64,000 nucleotides of DNA from Ensifer adhaerens (GTDB lineage: Bacteria; Pseudomonadota; Alphaproteobacteria; Rhizobiales; Rhizobiaceae). Of the stretch, positions 1 to 11,372 are shown piece by piece. The notes beneath the pieces are model-generated. The model had not been told where the DNA came from and made no database searches. It saw only the letters and a program-made list of their open reading frames with translations. Within the stretch, counting starts at the first letter, position 1; each line of letters begins with the position of its first letter. The DNA lies in contig NZ_LGAP01000015.1 in NCBI RefSeq assembly GCF_001270265.1, positions 1 through 64,000 on the forward strand, given 5' to 3'. Made by a program: the position numbers and the translations under genes.

Positions 1-84
1 GCAGATCACCATACCGGCCAGCGGCTTTTGACATGCCGCATTCAAAGGCCTGACAGAAGACCGCACTCGATCACTGGCATATTT

Positions 85-1126
85 GGGTTAGAAACTTCTT
101 GCCACACGGGCGGCAACCACAGAAGAGACCGCGGTTTGCATTGTTGATGAAACGGGCAAGATTTGCCGGGAGACGAAGGTTGCTACTCACCCCGATGATT
201 TGATCTCGGTGATGAAGGATCCGAAGTGGCAGATTGAGCGGATCGGTCTTGAAGCCGGACCACTGTCGCAATGGCTTTATGAGGGACTTGCTAAGGCAGG
301 TTTGCCGGTGATCTGCATTGAGACCAGGCATGCCAAGGCGTTTTTGAAAGCTCAACCGAATAAGACTGACCGCAACGATGCGCGTGGAATAGCTCAGATG
401 ATGCGCGTCAATCTCTATCGGCCTGTGCATGTGAAGACACTGACGAGCCAGAAGCACCGGGCATTGCTGACCGCACGCAAACTCTTGCAGGAAAAAGCCA
501 TCGCCATCGAGAATGACATTCGCGGATTGTTGCGCAATTTCGGCCTGAAAGTCGGATTGGTTGGCAAGGTCAAATTCGAGGAGCGGATCAATGAGCTCGT
601 CGAAGACGGGTCTGATCTTCGCGAAATCATGCAGCCTTTGTTGACTGCACGCAAACTGTTGCGCGAAGAGTTCACCAGGCTGCACAAGAAGGTTTTGGAT
701 TTGGTCCGTGAGGATGACGTCTGCCGTCGGTTGACGACGATCCCCGGTGTCGGGCCCGTTGTCGCTCTCACCTACACGGCAACCATCGATATTCCCGCGC
801 GGTTTGCACATTCAAAGGCGGTGGGTTCTGTGCTCGGCCTGACGCCGAGGCTGAACGAGTCTGGTGAAAGCAAACGGGTCGGGCGAGTATCCTGTTGTGG
901 TGACGCGATGATGCGATCCCTGCTTTACGAAGCAGCGCAAGTCCTGCTGGCAAATGTTAAGAAATGGTCGTGGCTAAAAGCCTGGGCGATGAATATTGCC
1001 AAACGCCGCGGCAGGCAAAAGGCGGTTGTAGCCTTGGCCCGACGGCTTGCGGTGATCATGCACCGCATGTGGAGTGACGGAACCGAATTCTGCTGGACAC
1101 GGGAGAGCTTGCCTGTTGCTGCGTAA
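85..1126 (+). pseudogene. IS110-family transposase, 5'-damaged remnant
   Basis: The open frame reads from a TTG at 200 to the stop at 1126 (308 aa), but homology-like sequence continues upstream in the same frame to about 122 (EETAVCIVDETGK). IS110 transposases carry an N-terminal RuvC-like DEDD domain and a C-terminal Tnp20 domain. Visible here are the second acidic motif (GLEAGPLSQWLYEGL), the KTDRNDA motif and the C-terminal GRVSCCGDAMMR block with its serine. The first acidic motif, usually G(I/L)DVS, is not readable in frame: there is a stop at 89. A degenerate GLETS appears at 85-99 in another frame, about 19 nt out of register. Lacking the first catalytic Asp and a proper start, it is probably inactive. 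The left end of the element may lie before the window. Confidence 0.8.
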
Positions 1127-1425
1127 TTAGCAATCAGGGTAACGAGAACCAGAGGAGACAAGAAGATTCCGCCGCCGGTGGAACGATGTCCTTCGCAGGA
1201 CGACGGATGGGGTGAGTTCGCGTGGTTGTCTGTTGCGGTCGCTCATCGCGATCAGGTCGCCGATTAGATTGTTCCGCCCCATTCTTCTGGTCCCATAATG
1301 GGAGGGCCACACAGGCCGAGCCCGGAGAGAAGCGCGATACTGCGAAGACATCAATCACCATAGGCACGGATAGGCACGGATAGTCAGAAGGTGCTTGACC
1401 TCACCACGCCAAATAGAGAAGACAA
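1127..1425 (+). mobile_element. Non-coding 3' part of the IS110-type element
   Basis: About 300 nt follow the transposase stop without any convincing gene. IS110/IS1111-type elements keep non-coding ends next to the transposase, and one end encodes the guide (bridge/seek) RNA. The stretch contains a tandem 10-mer, TAGGCACGGA, at 1361-1370 and 1371-1380, followed by TAG. I cannot place the right boundary of the element. It must stop before the terminator hairpin at 1426. That this piece is IS sequence is inferred from its position only. Confidence 0.4.
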
Positions 1426-1445
1426 CCCGCCCCTCAAGGGGCGGG
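1426..1445 (-). terminator. Rho-independent terminator of the DUF1344 gene
   Basis: CCCGCCCCT and AGGGGCGGG form a 9-bp perfect stem with a 2-nt loop. It lies 20 nt beyond the minus-strand stop at 1465 and is followed on the minus strand by a pyrimidine-rich TTGTCTTCTCTATTT. Confidence 0.7.
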
Positions 1446-1464
1446 ACTTGGCTCTTAAATAGTC

Positions 1465-1725
1465 TTACTGAACGATTTCCAGATCGTTGATCACGCGCTT
1501 GCCGTCGACCTCGGTATAGAACACGAGAACTTTGACGCCGGCGGTGAGGCCTTCGAAGTTGAATTCTTCAGGCGCCTGGTAGCTCTTGCCGTCGTCAAGC
1601 TGGAGGCTGAGGCGATCGGTATCGACGCCGGTAATGACAGCCTCTACGTCGGCACTTTCGGCAAGGGCCGACAAAGGCGAAAGCAAGCCGGCGGTGGCCA
1701 TGAGCGCGGCAATGACAAAACGCAT
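1465..1725 (-). CDS. DUF1344 family small secreted protein
   Basis: An 86-aa protein starting MRFVIAAL at 1725. A longer frame extends to 1890, but the ATG at 1725 has a purine-rich AGAGGG upstream and directly begins a signal peptide (about residues 1-23, ending ALA). The mature part has ADVEAVITGVDTDRLSLQLDDGK followed by a second short beta-rich segment ending in VDGKRVINDLEIVQ. This matches the small rhizobial DUF1344 family, periplasmic proteins of unknown role that probably form a small beta-barrel. It is monocistronic: the terminator at 1426-1445 follows it and a divergent GGDEF/EAL gene lies upstream. Confidence 0.75.
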   Translation of the reverse strand: MRFVIAALMATAGLLSPLSALAESADVEAVITGVDTDRLSLQLDDGKSYQAPEEFNFEGLTAGVKVLVFYTEVDGKRVINDLEIVQ

Positions 1726-2022
1726 CTTTCTTGCCCTCTTCAATGTATCTGCGATTCTTCTTGTCATCACCCTTTGATCCCCGATTGTGGCAAAAATTGC
1801 CTTGCACCGTAGCTTTTGACAGGCATTTCCCCCGTTTTGGGGCTGCCCGGCCGGTCGAGGGAGACTGAACGCCAAGCGTGCAGTTTTCAAGCATTCTGCC
1901 GGTGGCGCCGGCGGTGCTTCCGCATTGTATCCCCATGAATTGTAGGGTTTTCCAAAGAAATGTGACGAAAGCCAATCTTAAGACTCGATCGCTACCTTCG
2001 GTTGGGGATCGAGGGGAAGAGA

Positions 2023-5000
2023 GTGAAGATTGTTGACGTTCTGCGCCAACGCATTCGGGCGGCAGCCAGATTTGCGAAACCGTCGCTGATACCGGCAGCC
2101 ATCGCAGGCATCGTCGTCTTTAGCGGCGGCCACATCTATGAGCGCCAAAATCGCGAAAACTTCCGCAGCGATCTGAGGATCGACGTCGAGAATGAGCTGA
2201 ACCTCATTGCCAATCGCCTCCAGTCGGAGGTCAACACCAACATCGCCGCCCTCAACGGTTTCGCCAACAGCATCGGCGTTCATCCTGAGATGACCGCCGA
2301 TGATTTCACGGTCCTGTCGACCAAGCTCTTGTTGCAGAACCCGCAGATGGTGCGCGTGTCGGCCGCCCCGGGCGCTGTGGTGCGCATCGCCTTTCCGCGC
2401 GAAAGCCAGCAATGGTTCGTCGGCACCGACTTCAACAAGTTCGGCGCGACCCGGCGTGCCGTGGAGCGGGCTTCGTCCACGGTGAAACCGGTCATGATCG
2501 GCCCGATCCGGCTTCCGAGCGGGCGCAGCGGCTTTGAGCTTTTCCTGCCCGTCTTCGCCAAGATCCAGGGGCGCATGGAGCGGTGGGGCTATGTCGAGGC
2601 GATTCTCGACGAAAGGGCTGTCTATCGATCCGCCCGACTGCTTGAGGACGGTGTTGAAACGCCGGAAACGACCGGTGACCATCGCCATGTCGACGTACAT
2701 CTCGCAATCCGCGATGTGTCGGAACCGGAACGCATCCAGGATGCCTTCTTCGGCGATGACAGTGTTTTTCGTGCGGGGCCGGCCAAGCGCCAACTCGTTC
2801 TGCCTGGCGGCGTTTGGGAGTTGGCGGCAACCCCGAACGGCGGTTGGGAACAGTTGCCCGAAAACAGCAACGACCTGCGTCTGGCGATTGCGGCCGCGGT
2901 CGCCGTCGTCGTCATCCCCATTCTGCTGACAGGCGGCCTGGTCAACGAGCGCCAGCGCAACATCGCCAAGCTCAGGGCGCGCGAAGGCGAAGTGATGACG
3001 CTTTCGCATCGCCTCAACCTGGCGCTCGAGGCCTCCAAGATCGGTATATGGGAAATCGATCTGGAAACGCAGGAGCGGTCCTGGGACGACCGCATGTTCC
3101 ATCTGCACGGGCTGGCCGCCCATGAGGAGGAGCCGACCTATAATGAATGGCGTTCAACCGTTCATCCCGACGATGTCGGCATTGCCGCCAACGCGCTCTT
3201 CCGCAGCCTTGACGAGGGCCTCGAGTACCGGTCCCAGTATCGGGTGGCGCTGGCCGACGGCAGTATACGCCACATCCGCAATGTCGGCTCCGGCCATCAG
3301 GGGGTCGACGGTCGCTCGAAGATCACCGGCATCAGCTGGGACGTGACCGACGACGTGCTCAAGAACGAAAGGCTCGGGGCTGCCAAGGCCCAGGTCGATC
3401 AGCAGAACCTGGAGCTCGAGCGCGCCTTGAAGGGGCTCTACGAGCGCGAGCAGGATCTGGAGAAGCTGTCGCGCCGCCTCGATCTGGCGCTCGACAGCTA
3501 TCGCTGCGGCATGTGGGAGGCGGATCTCGACAACAACGTCGCCTATTGGGACGAGCGCATGCATCAGCTCTACGGGCTGGTCTATACCGACGGTGCCACC
3601 AACGAAGCCACATGGCTCAATGCGCTGCATCCCGATGATCGCGGTTCCGCGCTTCTGGCCGTCAACACGGCGATCGGCGCCCGCGAAACCTATGTGCACC
3701 AGTCCCGCGTGGTTCTGGCGGAAGGTGCCGTTCGCCACATTCGCTCGGTCGGCAAATTGCATGTCTCGCCGGAGGGGCGCAGGAAGCTGGTCGGCATCGC
3801 GCTTGATGTCACCGACGACGTGGTGATGACCGAACAATTGCGCGCCGCCAAGGCGATGGCCGACGCCAAGAATGCCGAGCTCGAACAGGCGCGGACCCGC
3901 ATCGAACACAATTCGCTGCACGATCCGCTGACCGGCCTCGGCAATCGCCGCATGCTGGACAAGGCGCTTGAGCGACTGACCGGCCAGAGCACCGATGCGC
4001 CCCAGAGTATCGCCATCCTTCACATCGACCTCGACCGTTTCAAGCAGATCAACGACACGCTCGGCCATGCGGCCGGCGATGCGATGCTGGTTCATGCGTC
4101 AGAGATCCTGCGCGCCAACATTGCGCCTGCTGATATCGTGGCGCGCATCGGCGGCGACGAATTCGTCGTCGTCGTAACCGGCGCGCCGGGCGATGCGGCA
4201 CTTGCGGCGCTGTGCGACCGGATCATCGCGGAAATGCGCCAACCCGTCGATTACAACGGGTTTCCCTGTCGATTCGGGGTCAGCATCGGCGTTGCCGTGG
4301 TGCGCCAGGCGCACGCCGATGCACGCAAGCTGCTCGTCAATGCCGACATGGCGCTCTACCGTGCGAAGGAGAACGGCCGCAACCGCTATCAGTTCTTCAC
4401 CCAGGTCCTCCAGGCAGAAGTCGTCACCGCCAAGCGCGTCGCCGATGAAATCCTCGAGGGCATCGAGCGCGACGAGTTCGTGCCCTGGTACCAGCCGCAA
4501 TTCGATGCCTCGACATTGGCGCTCTCCGGCGTGGAGGCGCTCATTCGCTGGCGCCATCCGCGTCAGGGCATTCTGACGCCGGACAAGTTCCTGGCGATCG
4601 CCGATGAACTGAACGTCACCGCGGCCCTCGACCGCCTCGTCCTGGAGAAATCGCTGGCCGACCAGATGCGATGGGCGGCCGCCGGCCTGCGGGTTCCGAA
4701 GATCTCCGTCAATGTGTCGGCCAAGCGCCTGCAGGACGAGCGGCTGCTTGCCTCGCTCGAGGGCCTGAGCATCGTGCCGGGGCAGCTTTCCTTCGAACTG
4801 GTGGAGTCGATCTTCCTCGATGAAAGCGACGATATCGTCACCGCCAACATCGAGGGCATCAAGAAGCTCGGCATCGACATCGAGATCGACGATTTCGGCA
4901 CCGGCCATACGTCGATCGTCAGCCTGCTCAGGATCAAGCCGAAGCGGCTGAAGATCGACCGGCAGCTCGTGATTCCGGTGCTCAGCGCCCGTACCGAACA

Positions 5001-5202
5001 GGCGCTGATCCGGTCGATCATCGACATTGCCCGTTCGCTCGGCATCGAGACTGTGGCCGAGGGGGTGGAGACCATGGCTCATGCCGAAATGCTCGGCATT
5101 CTCGGCTGCGATCTGCTGCAGGGCTATGCTTTCTCCAAGCCGCTGAGCGCGGAGAACTTCCTGGCATTCGCTACGGAGCGGGGGCTCAGGCTCGCCTCCT
5201 GA
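2023..5202 (+). CDS. Membrane CHASE-PAS-PAS-GGDEF-EAL cyclic-di-GMP protein
   Basis: 1059 aa from the GTG at 2023. The GAGGGGAAGA ribosome site just before it favours this over the TTG at 2002. Two membrane segments (about 23-40 and 287-307) flank a periplasmic CHASE-type sensor domain. Two PAS domains follow (about 329-445 and 484-605), each ending in a DVTDDV sequence, then GGDEF (about 629-792) and EAL (about 812-1052). The diguanylate cyclase motif is intact (RIGGDEF, residues about 708-714). The phosphodiesterase residues are also present: EALIRW near 837, DDFGTG, and AEGVET. Both activities are therefore possible, with the sensor and PAS domains presumably choosing between them. No operon partner is seen. 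Confidence 0.9.
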   Translation: MKIVDVLRQRIRAAARFAKPSLIPAAIAGIVVFSGGHIYERQNRENFRSDLRIDVENELNLIANRLQSEVNTNIAALNGFANSIGVHPEMTADDFTVLSTKLLLQNPQMVRVSAAPGAVVRIAFPRESQQWFVGTDFNKFGATRRAVERASSTVKPVMIGPIRLPSGRSGFELFLPVFAKIQGRMERWGYVEAILDERAVYRSARLLEDGVETPETTGDHRHVDVHLAIRDVSEPERIQDAFFGDDSVFRAGPAKRQLVLPGGVWELAATPNGGWEQLPENSNDLRLAIAAAVAVVVIPILLTGGLVNERQRNIAKLRAREGEVMTLSHRLNLALEASKIGIWEIDLETQERSWDDRMFHLHGLAAHEEEPTYNEWRSTVHPDDVGIAANALFRSLDEGLEYRSQYRVALADGSIRHIRNVGSGHQGVDGRSKITGISWDVTDDVLKNERLGAAKAQVDQQNLELERALKGLYEREQDLEKLSRRLDLALDSYRCGMWEADLDNNVAYWDERMHQLYGLVYTDGATNEATWLNALHPDDRGSALLAVNTAIGARETYVHQSRVVLAEGAVRHIRSVGKLHVSPEGRRKLVGIALDVTDDVVMTEQLRAAKAMADAKNAELEQARTRIEHNSLHDPLTGLGNRRMLDKALERLTGQSTDAPQSIAILHIDLDRFKQINDTLGHAAGDAMLVHASEILRANIAPADIVARIGGDEFVVVVTGAPGDAALAALCDRIIAEMRQPVDYNGFPCRFGVSIGVAVVRQAHADARKLLVNADMALYRAKENGRNRYQFFTQVLQAEVVTAKRVADEILEGIERDEFVPWYQPQFDASTLALSGVEALIRWRHPRQGILTPDKFLAIADELNVTAALDRLVLEKSLADQMRWAAAGLRVPKISVNVSAKRLQDERLLASLEGLSIVPGQLSFELVESIFLDESDDIVTANIEGIKKLGIDIEIDDFGTGHTSIVSLLRIKPKRLKIDRQLVIPVLSARTEQALIRSIIDIARSLGIETVAEGVETMAHAEMLGILGCDLLQGYAFSKPLSAENFLAFATERGLRLAS

Positions 5203-5223
5203 GGCGGGCGCAAAATCCCAATG

Positions 5224-5325
5224 CATGTCGCGCAAAAGTGTGCCGCGGTTTTGCGATAACGACATGCGCAAGAACAAGAGCTTAAAGCGCAACAAGCGAA
5301 TCCTGGAGATCCCGACGCGCTTTAG
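5224..5325 (+). repeat. Dispersed palindromic rhizobial repeat, family B, copy 1
   Basis: This ~102-nt unit recurs in inverted orientation at 48549-48649, at roughly 90 percent identity by eye. It begins CATGTCGCGCAAAA and returns as TTTTGCGATAACGACATG, so the first 40 nt form a hairpin. A second part runs from AAAGCGC to GCGCTTT. It lies between the GGDEF/EAL gene and aroC. It resembles the abundant intergenic mosaic palindromes of Rhizobiaceae; I cannot assign a formal family name. Confidence 0.8.
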
Positions 5326-5427
5326 CGATGATCGGAAAGACTTCCCCCTGTCCCGGCTTTCCACTAAGAGAGTGGTGCCCGTACATGAAACATGTACGTC
5401 CGTTGCTTCTTAGAGTTCGGTTGCCTC

Positions 5428-6528
5428 ATGTCTCACAATACCTTCGGTCACCTCTTCCGCGTCACCACCTGGGGCGAAAGCCACGGCCCGGCGCTTGGCT
5501 GCGTGGTGGATGGTTGCCCACCCGGCATTCGTTTCACGCTGGCCGAACTGCAGGCCTGGCTCGACAAGCGCAAGCCCGGCCAGTCGCGCTTCGTCACGCA
5601 GCGCCGTGAGGACGATCTCGTCAAGGTTCTCTCCGGTGTGATGCTGGATGAGGACGGCGAGACGATGATCTCCACCGGCACGCCGATCTCGATGTTGATC
5701 GAAAACACCGACCAGCGCTCGAAGGATTATTCGGAGATCTCCAAACGCTATCGCCCGGGGCATGCCGATTACACCTACGACGTCAAATACGGCATTCGCG
5801 ATTATCGTGGTGGCGGTCGTTCGTCGGCGCGCGAAACGGCGGCGCGCGTTGCCGCCGGTGGCATCGCCCGCAAGGTGGTGCCGGGATTGATTGTGCGCGC
5901 CGCTCTCGTGCAGATCGGCAAGCACAAGATCGACCGTGCCAATTGGGATTGGGCCGAGGTCAACAACAATCCGTTCTTCGCGCCGGATCCGGCGATCGTG
6001 CCCGTCTGGGAGGAGTATCTCGATGGTATCCGCAAGTCCGGGTCGTCCATCGGCGCCGTCGTCGAAGTGGTGGCCGAGGGCGTGCCGGCCGGCATCGGAG
6101 CGCCGATCTATGCCAAGCTTGACCAGGACATTGCCGCAAACCTGATGTCGATCAACGCCGTCAAGGGCGTCGAGATCGGCAACGGTTTTGGCGCCGCCGA
6201 AATCACCGGCGAGGAAAATGCCGACGAGATGCGCATCGGCGAAGACGGCAAGCCGGCCTTCCTCTCCAACAATGCCGGCGGTATTCTTGGCGGCATCTCA
6301 ACCGGCCAGCCGGTCATCGCCCGCTTTGCGATCAAGCCGACCTCTTCTATCCTCACCGAGCGTCGTTCGATCGACAGTGACGGCAACGAGGTGGACGTGC
6401 GCACCAAGGGGCGTCATGACCCCTGCGTCGGCATTCGCGCCGTGCCGATCGGCGAAGCGATGGTTGCCTGCACGATTGCGGATCACTACCTGCGTGACCG
6501 CGGCCAGACCGGCCGGCTTACTGCATAA
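5428..6528 (+). CDS. aroC: Chorismate synthase
   Basis: 366 aa from the ATG at 5428 ([20 protein letters not shown]). The upstream in-frame extension to 5392 lacks family similarity. AroC converts 5-enolpyruvylshikimate-3-phosphate to chorismate in the cytoplasm using reduced FMN, the last shared step of aromatic biosynthesis. The family signatures are present: GESHGPALG near the N terminus, the [16 protein letters not shown] segment, and the C-terminal RHDPCVG block. Length is normal for the long bacterial form. The last codons and the TAA stop lie inside the left arm of the RIME1-like palindrome that starts at 6521. Confidence 0.97.
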   Translation: MSHNTFGHLFRVTTWGESHGPALGCVVDGCPPGIRFTLAELQAWLDKRKPGQSRFVTQRREDDLVKVLSGVMLDEDGETMISTGTPISMLIENTDQRSKDYSEISKRYRPGHADYTYDVKYGIRDYRGGGRSSARETAARVAAGGIARKVVPGLIVRAALVQIGKHKIDRANWDWAEVNNNPFFAPDPAIVPVWEEYLDGIRKSGSSIGAVVEVVAEGVPAGIGAPIYAKLDQDIAANLMSINAVKGVEIGNGFGAAEITGEENADEMRIGEDGKPAFLSNNAGGILGGISTGQPVIARFAIKPTSSILTERRSIDSDGNEVDVRTKGRHDPCVGIRAVPIGEAMVACTIADHYLRDRGQTGRLTA

Positions 6529-6622
6529 TTCCTCAAATCGGAATCGATTTAAGGGTAAAATTATGCAGCAACTCAAAGTGTTCCAGCGACCTTTGCGCGT
6601 CTAAATAGACGCGCGGCGCTGT
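6521..6622 (+). repeat. RIME1-like repeat, copy 1
   Basis: A 102-nt unit made of two palindromes. The first runs from CTGCATAATT to AATTATGCAG (6521-6568). The second is centred on GCGCGTCTAAATAGACGCGC, flanked by AGCG and CGCT. Two further copies lie at 56786-56887 and 58475-58578. The two-palindrome layout and size of about 105 nt fit the published description of Rhizobium-specific intergenic mosaic elements (RIME1). The aroC stop codon lies within the first palindrome. Confidence 0.8.
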
Positions 6623-6643
6623 CAGTAATTCGGGAAGACCAAG

Positions 6644-7744
6644 ATGTCCTATGACCAGAAGCTTGTCGTTGATGCCATCCGTGCCTTCGAAGCCGGCGAG
6701 ATTGTCGTCGTCACCGACGATGGCGGCCGCGAGAACGAAGGCGACCTGATCGTCGCCGCGGTCCATTGCACGCCGGAGAAGATGGCTTTCATCGTGCGCC
6801 ACACCTCGGGCATCGTCTGCACGCCGATGCCGCGCGAGGAGGCAAAGCGCCTCAACCTCAACGCCATGGTGGCGGAGAACGACTCGGCGCACACCACGGC
6901 CTTTACCGTCTCGGTCGACTTCAAGCACGGCACGACCACCGGCATCTCGGCCGACGACCGGACGTTGACCGTGCGCAACCTCGCCAACCCCAATGTTGGG
7001 CCGACCGATTTCGTGCGCCCGGGCCATATCTTCCCGCTGGTCGCCCGCGAAGGCGGCGTTCTGATGCGTTCGGGCCACACGGAGGCCGCCGTCGATCTCT
7101 GCAAGCTCGCAAGCCTGCCGCCGATCGGCGTCATCTGCGAACTGGTCAATGATGACGGTACCGTAACGCGCGGCCCGCAGGTCAGCGCGTTTGCTGAAAA
7201 GCACGGTTTGAAGCAGGTCTCCGTCGCCGATCTGATCGCCTACCGGCAGCGCAAGGAAACGCTGATCGAGCAGGGCGGTTCGTTCGACATCGAGACACCG
7301 TACGGCAAGGCCAAGGGACATTCCTATTCGTTGCCCTGGGATCCGATGCAGCACCTCGCCGTCGTCTTCGGCGACATCCGTGACGGCGTCGATATTCCGG
7401 TTCGCCTGCATCTTGAGAATGTCGGCGCTGACGTTTTCGGCAAGGACTGCCAGATCGACCGAATCATGAAGCGCATGGCCGAAGAGGGCAGGGGCGTCAT
7501 TGTCTATCTGCGCGAAGGCTCGGTCGGCGTCGGCGTGTCGCAGACCGCCCGCAAGGGCAAGCATGAACGCGAAGTCCATGACGAGGCGCAGGCCCGCGAA
7601 AGCGAATGGCTTGAGATCGGCCTCGGCGCGCAGATCCTGAAAGATCTCGGCATCAGCTCGATCCGTCTCATCGCCTCGCGCGAGCGCCACTATGTCGGCC
7701 TCGAAGGCTTCGGCATCAAGATCGCCGCGACTGACATTATCTAA
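6644..7744 (+). CDS. ribB: 3,4-dihydroxy-2-butanone 4-phosphate synthase with degenerate GTP cyclohydrolase II domain
   Basis: 366 aa, ATG at 6644 preceded by GGAAGACC. The N-terminal ~200 residues are RibB, which turns ribulose 5-phosphate into the 4-carbon precursor of riboflavin. DDGGRENEGDL and the RSGHTEAAVDL block are intact. The C-terminal ~160 residues have the GTP cyclohydrolase II fold (EEGRGVIVYLREG). However, the zinc cysteines of RibA (SEC and RCDC in the family) read LEN and KDC here, and the RQEGRNIG active-site segment reads REGSVGVG. This is the RibBX-type arrangement, so a separate ribA would be needed. A terminator follows at 7770. Confidence 0.93.
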   Translation: MSYDQKLVVDAIRAFEAGEIVVVTDDGGRENEGDLIVAAVHCTPEKMAFIVRHTSGIVCTPMPREEAKRLNLNAMVAENDSAHTTAFTVSVDFKHGTTTGISADDRTLTVRNLANPNVGPTDFVRPGHIFPLVAREGGVLMRSGHTEAAVDLCKLASLPPIGVICELVNDDGTVTRGPQVSAFAEKHGLKQVSVADLIAYRQRKETLIEQGGSFDIETPYGKAKGHSYSLPWDPMQHLAVVFGDIRDGVDIPVRLHLENVGADVFGKDCQIDRIMKRMAEEGRGVIVYLREGSVGVGVSQTARKGKHEREVHDEAQARESEWLEIGLGAQILKDLGISSIRLIASRERHYVGLEGFGIKIAATDII

Positions 7745-7769
7745 CCCGTTTTCCACCATTCCGATCGGT

Positions 7770-7803
7770 GAAGCCCGGACGAAAGTCCGGGCTTCTTTGT
7801 TTT
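7770..7803 (+). terminator. Terminator of ribB
   Basis: GAAGCCCGGAC, loop GAAA, GTCCGGGCTTC (11-bp perfect stem), then TTTGTTTT. It lies 25 nt after the ribB stop. Confidence 0.9.
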
Positions 7804-7826
7804 GCCTGCTTCTCGGCGGCGGAAAC

Positions 7827-7853
7827 GAAAAAGCCGCGCACGAGGCGCGGCTT
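7827..7853 (-). terminator. Terminator of the IalB gene
   Basis: On the minus strand AAGCCGCGC, loop CTCGT, GCGCGGCTT and a U run (plus-strand AAAA at 7827-7830). It lies 26 nt beyond the IalB stop, back to back with the ribB terminator. Confidence 0.85.
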
Positions 7854-7879
7854 CGGAAAGCGGTTTGTAATGGCTGCCT

Positions 7880-8410
7880 TTACGGCAGGGCGTCGTAGCC
7901 TTCGCCGAAACCTTTGAGATCGACTGGAATGCCGATGCCTTCTTCCGGCGACTGGAAGACGATGAAGGTTGCCGTCGCGCCCGAGCGGAAGGTCTTCAGC
8001 AGTTCGTCTTCAAGCACGACCTCGGCATAGCAGCCATCGGAGAAGCAGCGCACGAAATAGGCGCGGCCGATATCCTTGCCGTCGACATTGAGGCCGAGGC
8101 CGTTCGGCAGCAGCACGCCGAGTGGCGCCAGAACGCGCAGGATCTTCGCCTTGCGGTCGGCGGTCTTGAGCACGACGACCGAGAGACCGACTTCCGGCCG
8201 GTCTTCGGCGATGACGTTCTGCATCAGGGCGCATTGGTCGGCCGATGCACCTGCCGGCTGATCGCAGACGATTGACCATGCGCCATGGTTGGACTTGACC
8301 GTTCCGGGCGCGCCAGCGGGTTGTTGGGCAGCACTCGCCGTGGGAAGGGCGAGAACGGCAAATCCGAGAGCGGCAAGAGCCGACAGTCGGGAGAAAAGGG
8401 GCAGGCCCAT
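7880..8410 (-). CDS. Invasion-associated locus B (IalB) family periplasmic protein
   Basis: 176 aa from the ATG at 8410, which has GAGG 9 nt upstream; an ATG at 8434 would add eight residues. A signal peptide occupies about residues 1-30 (ALPTASAAQ). The mature domain has the IalB pattern: SIVCDQ, QCALMQNV, and a CFSDGCYAEV cysteine pair. IalB proteins are named from Bartonella but are common in free-living rhizobia; the molecular function is unknown. It is divergent from the cox operon, sharing a ~355-nt intergenic region, and has its own terminator. Confidence 0.88.
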   Translation of the reverse strand: MGLPLFSRLSALAALGFAVLALPTASAAQQPAGAPGTVKSNHGAWSIVCDQPAGASADQCALMQNVIAEDRPEVGLSVVVLKTADRKAKILRVLAPLGVLLPNGLGLNVDGKDIGRAYFVRCFSDGCYAEVVLEDELLKTFRSGATATFIVFQSPEEGIGIPVDLKGFGEGYDALP

Positions 8411-8731
8411 GTAAACCTCAAAACGTCGAATCATCAGGGCTATTCTTGAAGCGCGCAGGGAGAAATGAAAAGCCCTGTGGGGTACATTCCAGCGCCATAT
8501 GGCGGAAATTGGGCTCGCTGAGCGCCATTGTCGCGCTGACGTGGCGTGATAGCGCCGTCGGCGGCGCAGATCGAGCCATATAAGTCGATTCGCTTGGGGT
8601 TCCGAGGGGTGCCTGTGAGAAAAGTCGCGTTTGTGCAAAAATGCCGCATGGGGTTGATTGCACAGATGTTGCGGCGCTGGGCAAACTGTGGTTTGAAGCG
8701 CTGCAGTATCGCAGGGATTCTGCGTTCCGGT
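8411..8731. promoter_or_regulatory. Divergent promoter region between the IalB gene and coxB
   Basis: About 320 nt without a gene separate the two divergently transcribed units, so both promoters must lie here. I see no confident -35/-10 pair. The only clear sequence signal in the interval is the FNR/FixK-type box listed separately at its coxB end. Confidence 0.55.
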
Positions 8732-8745
8732 TTGATCCTGATCAA
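8732..8745 (+). promoter_or_regulatory. Perfect FNR/FixK/Anr-type box before coxB
   Basis: TTGATCCTGATCAA matches the consensus TTGAT-N4-ATCAA exactly and is fully symmetric. Its right edge is 20 nt upstream of the coxB GTG at 8766 and only 7 nt before the GGGGAGA ribosome site. Activating FNR-type boxes normally sit near -41 of a promoter. This box is so close to the start codon that it more likely overlaps or follows the transcription start, which would make it repressing. That fits the need to shut down the low-affinity aa3 oxidase when oxygen is scarce. Confidence 0.65.
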
Positions 8746-8765
8746 GCGCATTGGGGAGACATATT

Positions 8766-11359
<2,594 letters not shown>

Positions 11360-11372
11360 TGGGAAAGAAACA

